Positions 1 to 10,576 of a DNA stretch of 64,000 nucleotides are shown here, piece after piece; within the stretch, counting starts at the first letter, position 1; each line of letters starts with the position of its first letter. The notes beneath the pieces were generated by a model. The model saw nothing but the letters and a program-made list of their open reading frames with translations, made no database searches and was not told where the DNA came from. Origin of the DNA: JACCZX01 sp963786295 (GTDB lineage Bacteria; Pseudomonadota; Gammaproteobacteria; Burkholderiales; Burkholderiaceae_F); assembly GCA_963786295.1 (NCBI GenBank), contig CAWAYV010000029.1:79883-143882 (forward strand), given 5' to 3'. A program made the position numbers and the translations under genes.

Positions 1-152
1 CGCCAACCCTTTTCTGCCAGCAATGCACCGGCGGTGCTACCGCCCGGGCCGCCACCGATGATCACGACATCCGCGCTGCGTTCGTCGATGGCGGGCAGCC
101 CCGCGAGCGGCGCGTCGTCGTGCTGGGCAGTCGCGTGGAGTGCTGTAAACAT
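1..152 (-). CDS. FAD-dependent oxidoreductase, halogenase-like (N-terminus only)
   Basis: Only the first 50 codons lie in the window, read leftward from an ATG at 150-152. After a leader of about 25 residues the protein enters a Rossmann-type FAD-binding fold with the glycine-rich motif GGGPGGSTAGALLAEKG. This form of the motif is common in flavin-dependent halogenase-like and geranylgeranyl reductase-like oxidoreductases. The gene diverges from a XanB2-like chorismatase, and that pairing is seen in xanthomonadin and aryl-polyene pigment loci, so a role in pigment biosynthesis is inferred. The catalytic part is outside the window, so substrate and true halogenase activity cannot be judged. 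Confidence 0.7.
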   Translation of the reverse strand, partial: MFTALHATAQHDDAPLAGLPAIDERSADVVIIGGGPGGSTAGALLAEKGW

Positions 153-205
153 GGCTGCGCAAGTGTATCAATCGGCTCGGTGCCGATGACTAGAATTCGC
201 ACCTT

Positions 206-1330
206 TTGCCGGGTATCAGCACCTTGACCCAGAATCTAAATCGCATCGGAATGCAATGGATGCCGGCGACGGATCTCGCCGGATCTCGCTTACTGCACGA
301 CGCACGCACGCTCGGTGTGGCGACTCACGGCGGCGCCGCGCCGCTTGTCTGCGCGTCGCATCTGCCGCAAGCACATTTACTGAAGGGCGTGATCGGTCGC
401 GATCAGCCGGTGGTCGAGCTATGGAGTGGGCGCGATGAAGCGCATGACGAAATCATCGGCGCGACACATTGCCGGTTCAACGGCGAGGTACTGTTTGCGA
501 CGGTGTCGGTGATCGTTTCGGATGACGGAAATGATGCGCTCGGCGCGGCCACCTACACCGCGTATCGCTCGTTGCTCGATGCACTGCAGGTGACAGGCTA
601 TCCGCATCTGCTGCGGATCTGGAATTCGATTCCCGGTATCAACGTCGATGACGGCGGACTGGAACGCTACCGGCGTTTCAATCTGCATCGCTACAAGGCG
701 TATGCCGAGTCAAAACGACCGACTGAGAGCGGCGCGCCAGCAGCATGTGCGCTCGGCAGCTACGGCGGGCCGCTCGTGCTTTATTGCCTGGCGTCCAAAA
801 CGCCGGCGGAGTCCATCGAAAACCCGCGCCAGACCAGTGCGTACCGCTACCCGCAACAATACGGCCCGCGCGCGCCGAGTTTTTCGCGCGCCGCGTTGTG
901 GAGCGGCGCCGGCAGCGATAGCGACATTTTGTTTGTCTCCGGCACCGCGAGCATCGTCGGTCATCAAACGCTGCACGACGGGAATGTCGTGGCGCAGGCG
1001 CACGAAACGCTTACGAACCTGCAATCCGTCGTTGCGGCAGCAATAAGCCGTGGTGCGCGAGACATCGCGCTACTCTCGGATCTGATGCTGAAAGCCTATG
1101 TGCGCCACGCGAGCGACCAGCCTCTGGTGCGGCAAGTTCTGGCCGGGCACGGGCTCGATGCGGACGCCGTTTTATACCTGCACGCCGACATATGCCGTGC
1201 CGATTTGCTAGTGGAAATCGAAGCGATCGGCCCGGCGCGATCTGTGGAAATCAAGACAGAAACAATCGATACGCAGGATTCTCGGTCTCGTTCCAGTAGC
1301 GATAGCCAAGTGCTGCGAGAAAACGGTTGA
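206..1330 (+). CDS. xanB2: Chorismatase of the FkbO/Hyg5/XanB2 family
   Basis: Cytoplasmic enzyme predicted to split chorismate into pyruvate and hydroxybenzoate (3- or 4-hydroxybenzoate in XanB2), feeding pigment starter units or ubiquinone. Family signatures include SGTASIVGHQT near residues 245-255 and an ADICRADLLVEIEAIG segment close to the usual C-terminus. The frame opens with TTG at 206; ATG at 251 is the alternative, but the residues before it resemble family N-termini, so 206 is preferred. About 25 residues after EIEAIG are low-complexity, polar and antisense to the 3' end of ilvA, so the normal stop may be earlier and the tail a product of sequence error. The symbol is by family; the product isomer is not determinable here. 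Confidence 0.75.
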   Translation: MPGISTLTQNLNRIGMQWMPATDLAGSRLLHDARTLGVATHGGAAPLVCASHLPQAHLLKGVIGRDQPVVELWSGRDEAHDEIIGATHCRFNGEVLFATVSVIVSDDGNDALGAATYTAYRSLLDALQVTGYPHLLRIWNSIPGINVDDGGLERYRRFNLHRYKAYAESKRPTESGAPAACALGSYGGPLVLYCLASKTPAESIENPRQTSAYRYPQQYGPRAPSFSRAALWSGAGSDSDILFVSGTASIVGHQTLHDGNVVAQAHETLTNLQSVVAAAISRGARDIALLSDLMLKAYVRHASDQPLVRQVLAGHGLDADAVLYLHADICRADLLVEIEAIGPARSVEIKTETIDTQDSRSRSSSDSQVLRENG

Positions 1331-2779
1331 ACGCGCGCCTTTCATTGGGCGGAACCTGCAACCCCACCAGCACGCGCGAATAATCAGCACCCTGGTTGCG
1401 ATAGTGGAACATCGAGATGTTCCAGCTCAGGCGCCATGCTGGTTAGGAACTTCATCAGCGCACCGGGCCGCTCCGGGAAACTCGAAGCGATAAATCAGCT
1501 CGCCGGCAGCCAGCGCACTTTTGCCGCCGACCATGTAGCGCACGTGCTCGGCCGCAAGCTCGTCATGCGACAGGTCGACGGTTGCGTATCCGTGGCGCCG
1601 AAACAGGCGCGCCAGCGTTTGATTGTCGCCCGCACTCGTGGTGCCGATGCCGACAAACACGTGCGCCACGGAAGGGTCGGAGATCCGGTAATTGAACTCG
1701 GTGACGCTGCGGTTGCCGACCAGTTCGCAAAAGCGCTTGAAGCTGCCGCGCTCTTCGGGAATCGTGACCGCAAACAGCGCTTCGCGCGCTTCGCCCACTT
1801 CGGTGCGCTCGGCGACGAAACGCAGCCGATCGAAGTTCATGTTCGCGCCGCCTGCGATCGCCACCAGCGTGCGATGCTTAAGCTTTTCCCGCTGCACGTA
1901 CGCCTTCATGCCGGCGATCGCCAGCGCGCCCGCCGGCTCCAGAATCGAGCGCGTGTCCTGGAACACGTCCTTGATCGCGGCACAAATCGCGTCGGTGTCG
2001 ACCAGCACAATGTCGTCGACGTGATCGCGGATCAACTTGAACGTGTGTTGACCGACCTCGCGCACCGCCGTGCCGTCGGAAAACAGCCCGACGTCGTGCA
2101 GTCTCACTCGGCGCTCGGCGTTGAGCGAACGCGCCATCGCATCCGAATCGGTCGTCTGCACGCCGATGACCTTGATCTGCGGTGCCAGCGCCTTGATGTA
2201 CGCCGCCACGCCGGCGATCAACCCACCACCGCCGATCGCCACGAAGATCGCGTGAATCGGCCCGTGCTCGACCGGATGATGCTGACGCAAGATCTCCATC
2301 GCGATCGTGCCCTGCCCTGCGATCACATCTGGATCGTCGAACGGATGCACGAACGTCAGCTTGTGCCTGCGTTGCAGCTTTAGCGCATGCGCGTACGCAT
2401 CGGAGTACGAATCTCCGAACAGCACGACTTCGGCGCCGCGCGCACGCACCGCGTCGACTTTGACTTCCGGCGTCGTGACCGGCATCACGATCAGCGCGCG
2501 GCATTCCAGTTTCTGCGCGGCAAGCGCGACGCCCTGCGCGTGATTGCCCGCCGAGGCCGCGATGACTCCGCGCTTCAGTTGCTCGCGCGACAGCCGCGCC
2601 ATCTTGTTGTACGCGCCGCGCAGCTTGAAGCTTTTGATCGGTTGCAGGTCTTCGCGCTTAAGCAGCACCTGGTTGTCAAGCCGCTCCGACAACCCCGGCG
2701 CCACCTCCAGCGGCGACTCGATTGCGACGTCGTACACCCGCGCAGTCAGGATTCGGCGCAGATATTCCTGAGCGGGCAC
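1251..2779 (-). CDS. ilvA: Threonine ammonia-lyase, biosynthetic (two frameshifts near 3' end)
   Basis: PLP enzyme making 2-oxobutanoate from threonine, first step of isoleucine synthesis. The PLP lysine lies in KSFKLRGAYN (about residue 52) and the phosphate-binding glycine loop in AIGGGGLIAG (about 181-190). ACT-like regulatory domains follow from about residue 330. The uninterrupted frame from GTG 2779 stops at 1427 after ELIYRFEFP. The familiar C-terminus continues in other frames: one extra base near 1475 and another near 1425 would restore EFPERPGALMKFL, then NISMFHYRNQG, and an ending YRLFLS with stop at 1251-1253. The restored gene has the usual length of about 510 residues and overlaps the chorismatase 3' end tail-to-tail. 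It lies 38 bases downstream of the 2818-4093 gene and may share its transcript. Confidence 0.9.
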
Positions 2780-2817
2780 TCGAAACTCTGCGCCTAGTGC
2801 GGGGCCAATGCGATCCG

Positions 2818-4093
2818 TTAGCGGCCGAGTATGCCGCGCAGGAGGTCTACCGCACCTGGGACCTTAGGCTCGTCTTTTTTTGCTTCAACCGATGGCGGTG
2901 GCGCTCGCTCAGAACCCATGCGCTCGGGGGCCGCACCGCGAGCCTCCACGCCCAGTTGCGCCATCGCGGTTGACTTTGTCCGCACTCGCACCGCCCACTC
3001 GGGCTCCCAGGGCTGCTTTACGTCAGCCGGTCGCGGCGGATACGCGATGTTGAGCTCCGGGCCGTAAGCGATCATGCGCAGCATCGCGCCGGCGGCCTTG
3101 GCAAAGATGCCTTTCGGGACCGCGCACTGCGTGACGGTAGGCGCGAGCAGAACTTTTTCCTTCAGCCATTGCTCGACGTTGGCCGGTGATGCGAAATCCA
3201 TCAGCCCCATACCGACCTCCGGCACCTCGGCTGAACTCCAGAACACGGTGTCGCCATCGCCGCTGCCGATGGCATTGATGAAGTAAGCCCGCGCGGGGCC
3301 AACAGCCTGCCAACTCAGCTGCAGCGTATCGGCCGGCGTGCCCGACTGCGTGAGCGCAATCGCCGGCATGAAATCGTTCGCCTCAGACAGCGCAAACTTG
3401 AGGCCGGCCGGAACGCCTTCGCCGGACACCGAATGGTCGCCGACCAGCGAGGCGTCGCGGCCAAAAGAGCGGCGGTCTTTTTCGTTGGGCCATAACGCGT
3501 GGCCGGGGCGCGAGAGTGCGCCGCGGTCGCTGGTCGCGCGGCCCTGCATGAAGCCGGCCCACTCCTGTGGAGCGGCGCGCGCAAAATCGAGCACGCGGGG
3601 CTGGCCAGGGCGTACGGCTTCGCTGCAGCCCCAATAGAACAAGATCCGCCCCTTGGGCCGTTCGATTTCAGTCGGGTCCGGTCGGCTCGAGTCGGTCGGG
3701 GTTGGGCCGGAGCGCGCCGGCGGTGGCACCAGCGGTAACGTCGGGCGCCAGTCCAGTCACCTGCGGCACCGATTGCACGCCTTCAGTGCCGGCAGGTTTT
3801 CGCTGCGTGAACAACGCGATATCGACATAACGACCGGGCATCATGCCGCGCGTGTTGCCGAACGCGTTGTTGCCTCCTCCGCCACCGGCACCAAATAGTC
3901 CGCCCAGCGCTCCAGCTCCTGGAATCGATGCCATGTCGGGCATGCCCGGCATCGTCATGGTGGCAACATCCATCCATAGCTGTGCCACCGGCGGCTTGAC
4001 GACTTGCGGTGATTTGGTTTGCGCAGTCGCGCCGCTCGAATTCACTGCCGCGATCGCCGCAGCGATCGCGCCTACCACCACCCGCACGCTCAT
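2818..4093 (-). CDS. Uncharacterised secreted protein (one frameshift)
   Basis: Two overlapping frames (4093-3668 and 3729-2818) together make one protein of about 420 residues. The first has a cleavable signal peptide (MSVRVVVGAIAAAIAA...), a glycine-rich linker with GALGGLFGAGGGGG, and a conserved-looking PGRYVDIALFTQRKPAGTE segment. The second continues with PKGRILFYWGCSEAVRPGQP and ends in a proline-rich tail. A single indel in the GC-rich stretch 3668-3735 would join them. It appears to be a conserved proteobacterial protein of unknown function exported to the periplasm; no catalytic motif is recognised. It diverges from srkA and precedes ilvA. Confidence 0.65.
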
Positions 4094-4161
4094 GGAAGCC
4101 TCCCGATCCCGTTCGAACCGACCGGATTCTGCCAGCAGAGCGACGCCGTACCATCGGAGTT

Positions 4162-5160
4162 ATGCACAAACCCGATGCCGATACGCCGTACGGCCGGCTA
4201 ACGCCCGATGTCGTACTCAATGCAATCGACAGCGCGGGTCTCGTGACTGATGGCCACCAGCTTGCGCTGAACAGCTACGAGAATCGCGTGTTTCAAGTCG
4301 GGCTGGAGGGCGGAAGCTTCGTCGTCGCCAAGTTCTATCGTCCAGGTCGCTGGTCGGACGTGCAGATCCTCGAGGAGCACGGCTTCATCGCTGAATTGGC
4401 GGAGAGTGAGATACCGGCGGTTCCTGCGCTTTCGATTGCCGGCAATACGCTGCATTCATTCGAAGGTTTTCGCTTTGCCATTTTTTCGCGCTCCGGCGGA
4501 CGAGCCCCGAATATGGACGACCCAAGTGTGCGCGAATGGCTCGGTCGCTTTCTCGGTCGCATCCACGCGGTCGGGCGCGCCAAGCCCTACATCGATCGGC
4601 CAGCACTCGATATCGCAACTTTCGGCGTCGAGCCGCGCCGTTATCTTCTCGAAGGCGATTGGCTGCCCCCCGAGCTGAAGAGCGTCTACGACGGCGTCTC
4701 GCAGCAGGCGCTCGACCTGATCGCCGCCCAATACGACCGCGGCGCACATCACTCGCTGCGGCTGCACGGCGACTGTCACGAAGGTAACGTGCTGTGGACC
4801 GACTCGATCAACAACGTCGGACCGCACTTCGTCGACTTTGACGATAGCCGCATGGGGCCGGCGGTGCAGGATTTCTGGATGCTGCTCGGCGCGGGCCGTG
4901 CCGAACAGACCGAGAGGCTCGCGGACCTGCTCGAAGGCTATGAAGATTTCGCCGAGTTCGATCGTCGCGAGCTGGCATTGATCGAGCCGCTGCGAACCTT
5001 GCGGCTGCTGCACTACTCGGCTTGGATCGCGCGCCGCTGGGACGACCCCGCATTCCCCGCCGCGTTTCCGTGGTTCAACACGCACCGATACTGGGAAGAT
5101 CGCATCCTCGAGTTGCGCGAGCAGATCGCAGCGATGCAGGAAGAAACGATCGTCGTCTAA
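4162..5160 (+). CDS. srkA: Stress response kinase A (YihE family)
   Basis: A 332-residue choline/aminoglycoside-kinase-fold Ser/Thr protein kinase, close in length to E. coli SrkA (328), which counters Cpx- and oxidation-linked cell death. The catalytic loop is HGDCHEGN (about residues 202-209) and the Mg-binding motif is VDFDD (about 224-228). The N-lobe NSYENRVFQV segment is typical of YihE. ATG 4162 is chosen because a GGAG lies just upstream and the protein start matches the family; the frame is open further upstream to 4009, but that part is antisense to the neighbouring signal peptide region. The gene is divergent from the secreted-protein gene. Confidence 0.9.
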   Translation: MHKPDADTPYGRLTPDVVLNAIDSAGLVTDGHQLALNSYENRVFQVGLEGGSFVVAKFYRPGRWSDVQILEEHGFIAELAESEIPAVPALSIAGNTLHSFEGFRFAIFSRSGGRAPNMDDPSVREWLGRFLGRIHAVGRAKPYIDRPALDIATFGVEPRRYLLEGDWLPPELKSVYDGVSQQALDLIAAQYDRGAHHSLRLHGDCHEGNVLWTDSINNVGPHFVDFDDSRMGPAVQDFWMLLGAGRAEQTERLADLLEGYEDFAEFDRRELALIEPLRTLRLLHYSAWIARRWDDPAFPAAFPWFNTHRYWEDRILELREQIAAMQEETIVV

Positions 5161-5219
5161 GTCGACACACGAATCGCTACACTTGCGCGCCAAGCGCAAC
5201 GAGCGCTCGGGCAACGTAG

Positions 5220-8200
5220 ATGAACGCCCCGCTGTCACCTCAATCCGTGCGCACGCAAGCCGAGCTGACCAACCGCCGCGGCTGCGCGAGATTCCGTACA
5301 ACTACACGTCGTTCTCGGACCGCGAGATCGTTATGCGCCTGCTCGGAACCGAAGCATGGCGCGTGCTTGACGAGCTGCGCAGCGAGCGTCGCACCGGGCG
5401 CTCAGCGCGCATGTTGTACGAGGTGCTCGGCGATATCTGGGTTGTGCGCCGCAATCCGTACTTGGAAGACGATCTGCTCGACAATCCGAAACGGCGCGCC
5501 GCGCTGATCGAAGCGCTGCATCATCGCCTGCGAGAGATCGAGAAGCGGCGTGAGCCCGCTTCTACTCCCGATGCCAATCTCGAGCGCGACGCGAAGGTCG
5601 GGCAGCTGTTGGCTGCGGCGCGCACCGCGGTGCAGGCATTCGAACAGGAATTTCGCGCGACGTGGGATCTGCGCAAGAAGGCGCGGCGCGTACTGGCGCG
5701 CCACACGCGCAATGACAACGTGCGCTTTGACGGCTACGCGCGGGTGACGCATGTGACGGATGCGACCGACTGGCGGGTCGAGTATCCGTTCGTAGTGTTG
5801 CACCCCGACAATGAAGACGAAATTCCCGGCTTGGTTCGCAGCTGCATCGAACTCGGCTTGACGATCATTCCGCGCGGCGGTGCGACGGGTTACACCGGCG
5901 GTGTCATCCCGCTGACACCGCACGCGGCGGTGATCAATACCGAGAAACTTGAAACGCTGTCGGAAGTGGAGTGGGTCGCGCTGCCTGGCGTCGATGCGCC
6001 AGTGCCCACTGTCTTGTCGGGCGCGGGAGTCGTTACGCGCAGAGTCGCCGAAGCAGCCGAACGTGCCGGCCACGTGTTCGCAGTCGATCCAACATCGGCC
6101 GACGCATCGTGCGTCGGCGGCAATATCGCAATGAACGCCGGCGGTAAGAAGGCTGTGCTGTGGGGCACGGCAGTCGACAACCTTGCGTGGTGGCGCATGG
6201 TCGATCCCGAGGGCAACTGGCTCGAAGTCGAGCGCATCGGTCATAACCTCGGCAAGATCCACGACGCGCGCGAGGCCGTGTTCGAGCTGACATACAAGGA
6301 CGGCACGCGATCGGCTGACAAGGCAAAAGTGTTACGCACCGAACGTCTCACGATTGCCGGTGCGCAGTTTCGCAAGGTCGGTCTCGGCAAGGACGTCACC
6401 GATAAATTTCTGGGTGGCGTCCCCGGCGTGCAAAAAGAGGGTTGCGATGGACTGATCACGTCGGCGCGCTGGATCGTGCACCAAATGCCGCAGCACGTTC
6501 GCACCGTGTGCCTCGAATTTTTCGGACAAGCACACGAGGCGATTCCGTCGATCGTCGAAATAGTTCGTTACCTAGATAACGAGACGAACGCCTCCGGCGT
6601 CCGTCTCGCAGGACTTGAACATTTGGATGACCGGTATCTCAAGGCAGTCGGCTACACGACCAAATCGAAACGCGGCAGCTTGCCGAAGATGGTACTGGTC
6701 GGCGATATCGTCGGCGATGACGATGCGGCGGTCGCACGCGCTACGTCCGAGGTGGTGCGCATGGCCAATGCACGCAGCGGCGAAGGCTTTGTTGCCGTCA
6801 GCGCCGATGCGCGCAAGAAATTCTGGCTCGATCGCGCGAAGACAGCAGCGATCTCGAAGCACACCAACGCGTTCAAGCTGAATGAGGACGTCGTCATTCC
6901 CTTGCCGAAAATGGGCGAGTACACCGATGCGATCGAACGCATCAATATCGAGCTTTCGCTGGAGAACAAGCTCGAGCTGCTCGACGAGCTTGGCCGGTAC
7001 TTCGACACTGCCTTCGCGCTTGGCAAGACCGGCGATGCCGAGTTCGACCGCTTGCCGCGCGACGAGATCATCGGCGAGCGGCTCGGTGAAGCGCGCGAAT
7101 TGCTTTCTTACACGCGCGAACGCTGGCGCTACTTGTTAAACCACCTCGACACGCCGTTGGCCGCCGCGCGTTTAGAGCTGTCGCCGCTTGGGCTGACGCA
7201 CTTGATGGGCGAATTCGAACGCCGCGTTTCGGTCAACAGTGACGTCCGCGTCGTCGACGTCTTGCAGGATCACACGCTCCGCGCTTCGTGGAAGACCGAG
7301 GTGCGCGCGCCGCTGCACCGCATTTTTTCCGGCGATGCGTTCATGCCTGTGCTTGCAGAGGTGGAAGCCATTCATAAACGCGTGCTGCGCGGCCGGGTGT
7401 TCGTGGCGCTGCATATGCACGCGGGCGACGGCAACGTTCATACCAATATTCCCGTCAACTCCGACAACTACGTGATGTTGCAGCGAGCGAACGCCGCGGT
7501 CGCTCGCATCATGCAGATCGCGCGCGATCTGGGCGGCGTGATCTCGGGCGAGCACGGCATCGGCATCACGAAGCTCGAGTTTTTGACCGACGAAGAGACG
7601 TCCGGCTTCCGCCGCTACAAGAGTTCGATCGATCCGGAGGGCCGTTTCAACAAGGGCAAGCTGTTGCCCGGCGCCGATATGTCGAACGCCTACACCCCGA
7701 GCTTCGGGCTGATGGGCCACGAGTCGCTGATCATGCAGCAGAGCGACATCGCGAGCATCGCCGATGCGATCAAGGATTGCCTGCGTTGCGGCAAGTGCAA
7801 GCCGGTGTGCACGACGCACGTGCCGCGTGCGAACCTGCTCTATTCGCCGCGCGACAAGATTCTGGCGACGTCACTACTGATCGAGGCGTTCTTGTACGAG
7901 GAGCAGACACGGCGCGGAATTTCGATCAAGCACTGGGACGAGTTCTCCGATGTCGCCGATCACTGCACCGTGTGCCACAAGTGCGAATCACCATGCCCGG
8001 TGGATATCGACTTCGGCGACGTCTCGATGGCAATGCGCGACCTGCTGCGCCGGATGGGAAAAAAGAAATTCAACGCCGGCGCCTGGGCGTCGATGTTTTT
8101 TCTGAACGCGACCAATCCACAGACGATCAAGCTCGCGCGCACGGTCCTGCTCGAGTGGGGATTCAAGTTGCAGCGCTTCGGTAATCAGTTTTTCAGGCCG

Positions 8201-9274
8201 GCGGCGGCGCTGCAGGTTCGCCATCCGCCATCGACCACCGGCGGCCGGCCAAAGATGACCGAGCAGGTCGTTCACTTCATCAACAAGAAGATGCCGGGCA
8301 ATCTCCCGAAGAAGACGGCGCGCGCTCTGCTCGATATCGAAGATTCACGCTACGTGCCGATCATTCGCGACCCGCAGAAAACAACGAGCGAAACCGAGGC
8401 GGTGTTTTACTTTCCCGGTTGCGGCTCCGAGCGGCTGTTCTCGCAGGTCGGGCTCGCAACACAGGCGATGCTATGGCACGCCGGCGTGCAGACCGTACTG
8501 CCTCCCGGGTATCTGTGCTGTGGCTATCCGCAGCGCGGCGCTGGCCAGTTCGACAAGGCGGAAAAGATCATCACCGACAATCGCGTGTTGTTTCATCGCG
8601 TAGCCAACACGCTGAACTACCTCGATATCAAGACAGTGGTGGTCAGTTGCGGCACCTGCTACGACCAGCTGCAGGGCTACAAATTCGAGGACATTTTCCC
8701 CGGCTGCCGCATTATCGACATCCACGAATACCTGCTAGAAAAGAACGTCCGCATCGAGGGAATTACCGGAGTGCGCTACATGTATCACGACCCGTGTCAC
8801 ACGCCGATGAAGCTGCAGGCGCCGCTAAAGACCGTCAATGCGCTGGTCAAGACCGCCGATAGCGTTGCGATCGAAAACAACGATCGCTGCTGCGGCGAAT
8901 CCGGCACATTCGCAGTCGCGCGGCCTGACGTGGCAACGCAGGTGCGCTTTCGCAAGGAGCGCGAAGTCCGTGCCGGCGCTGACAAGCTGCGCGCCGACGG
9001 ATTCGACGGCGAAGTCAAGGTGCTGACTTCATGCCCGTCGTGCCTGCAGGGATTGAAACGCTACAACCACGATGCCGACATCGACGCTGATTACATCGTC
9101 GTTGAAATGGCGCGTCATATCCTCGGAGAACTGGATACGTGGATGCCCGCAGTATCGTACGAGGCTAATGGCGCGCAATACGTAGCGGCGGGCAGTGGCG
9201 GAGACGGGCGCCATGGCTGTCGCTACGTGAGCCGCGAATCGTGGCGGATCGAGCGCGTTTGGGGAAACCAATGA
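5220..9274 (+). CDS. DUF3683 FAD-binding and Fe-S oxidoreductase (giant D-lactate dehydrogenase-like)
   Basis: Protein of about 1,350 residues. Order of parts: DUF3683 N-terminal region (IPYNYTSFSDREIV), FAD-binding PCMH domain (IPRGGATGYTGG, GGNIAMNAGG), FAD-linked oxidase C-terminal domain (HMHAGDGNVHTN, SGEHGIG), two ferredoxin-type clusters (CLRCGKCKPVC near 7778 and CTVCHKCESPCP near 7966), then two CCG cysteine-rich domains (FPGCGS...CCGYP and DPCHTP...CCGESG). The family is predicted to oxidise D-2-hydroxy acids and pass electrons to the quinone pool. ATG 5220 starts with a family-like MNAPL but is out of frame with the body, so a frameshift near 5265-5280 is inferred; an in-frame TTG at 5183 is the alternative. 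Its TGA overlaps the HIT start as ATGA, which suggests translational coupling. Confidence 0.85.
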
Positions 9275-9706
9275 AGGTTGCCGACTGCGAGCTTTGCAAA
9301 AGCGACGGCGGAGCGCTCGTGCTGACCAACGAATGGCTGCGCGTGACGCTGGTCGACCAGGCGGACTATCCGGGTTACGCGCGCGTCATCTGGAACGATC
9401 ATGTGCGCGAGATGACCGAGCTAGACGAAGCTCAGCGCCAAAGGTTGATGAAAACCGTGTTCGCGGTCGAATCGGCGCAGCGCGAAGTGCTCGCGCCGCT
9501 ACAAGATCAACCTCGCCAGCCTGGGCAACATGACGCCGCATCTGCACTGGCATGTGATCGCCCGCTTTGCCGACGATCTGCACTATCCGCAACCGGTCTG
9601 GGGCGCGCCGCAGCGCACGCCCGATGACCAGACACTGCAGTCGCGGCGGGCGTTGGTGGATCGGCTGCGCGAAGTGATCGCGGAAAAAGTGTCGCGCGTT
9701 ACCTGA
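9271..9706 (+). CDS. HIT family protein (one frameshift)
   Basis: Small histidine-triad-type nucleotide hydrolase/transferase of about 144 residues. It starts at ATG 9271, overlapping the previous stop by 4 bases. The first part (MKVADCELCKSDGG...) contains CxxC and the typical DYPGYARVIWNDHVREMTEL block. The catalytic segment NMTPHLHWHVIARF (histidine triad HxHxH in the form HLHWHV) lies in another frame; a one-base indel near 9490-9500 joins the parts, and the restored frame ends with TGA at 9704-9706. The family hydrolyses nucleoside monophosphate conjugates; the substrate is unknown. The coupling to the large oxidoreductase is a betaproteobacterial arrangement. Confidence 0.8.
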
Positions 9707-9777
9707 GCCTGCAGCGGCAAGGTCGCGGGAGCGTAGCTCGTAGCACCGCCGCAGATTGCCCGCGCAGTTTTCAGATT

Positions 9778-10470
9778 CTAGTCGCGCTCGCCGCCGAAGA
9801 TCCCCAGCAGTGCCAGCAAGCTCTGGAACACGTTGTACAGACTCAGATAGATTCCGAGAGTGGCGGTGATGTAGTTGGTCTCTTCGCCGTCGCGCACGCG
9901 CCTCAGATCATAGAAAATGAACGCCGTGAAGATGCCGATCGCGAGCACCGCTATCGTCAGCAGCAGCGGCCCTGACTGAATGAACACGTTGGCGATCGCC
10001 GCCACGAACACGACGATCGCGCCGACAAAGAGCCACTTGCCCAGTGTCGACAAGTCGCGCTTGATCACGGTCGACAACGCGGCCATGCCGAAAAACACCG
10101 CGCCGGTTCCGGCAAACGCCACCATGATCAGACTGCCGCCGTTTGCCAAGCCGAGCACGGCTCCAAGCAGGCGCGACAGCATCACTCCCATGAAGAACGT
10201 GAACGCCAATAACAGCGGCACGCCCGCGGCAGAATTCTTCGTCTTCTCGATGGCGAACATGAATGCAAACGCGCCACCCAGAAAGACCATCAGGCTGATT
10301 CCGGGCGACATCGCCCGCGTGATTCCGGTGGATACGCCCACCCACGCACCTAATACGGTGGGAACCATCGACAGTGCCAATAGCCAATAGGTGTTGCGCA
10401 GCACTCGGTTGCGCTGTACAGCAAGCGCATCCGAACCGTGATAGCCAGAAGTTTGCAGGCTAGGATTCAT
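9778..10470 (-). CDS. Bax inhibitor-1/YccA family integral membrane protein
   Basis: About 230 residues with roughly seven transmembrane helices, ending in an FQSLLALLGIFGGERD tail characteristic of the YccA/YbhL branch. Members are inner-membrane proteins; YccA is an FtsH substrate and modulator, others are proposed leak channels. The start at 10470 (MNPSLQTSGYHG) is preferred to an upstream ATG at 10506 because GGAG sits 6 bases before it and homologues begin like this. It is a single gene, with no operon partner evident on its strand at this spacing. Confidence 0.9.
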   Translation of the reverse strand: MNPSLQTSGYHGSDALAVQRNRVLRNTYWLLALSMVPTVLGAWVGVSTGITRAMSPGISLMVFLGGAFAFMFAIEKTKNSAAGVPLLLAFTFFMGVMLSRLLGAVLGLANGGSLIMVAFAGTGAVFFGMAALSTVIKRDLSTLGKWLFVGAIVVFVAAIANVFIQSGPLLLTIAVLAIGIFTAFIFYDLRRVRDGEETNYITATLGIYLSLYNVFQSLLALLGIFGGERD

Positions 10471-10576
10471 AGGTTCTCCAGGATGATGGATGGGCAACGC
10501 ATACAAGCCGCGGTGCGCAGTTTAATCCGCCCTCGTGCTCCAGGGGATTCGCCCGATAAGCGGCAAGCGCACGAAA

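Noticed and set aside
1436..2383. Long plus-strand open frame opposite ilvA
   Set aside because: It is the antisense of a well-conserved threonine ammonia-lyase; His/Arg-rich composition is typical of shadow frames in GC-rich DNA.
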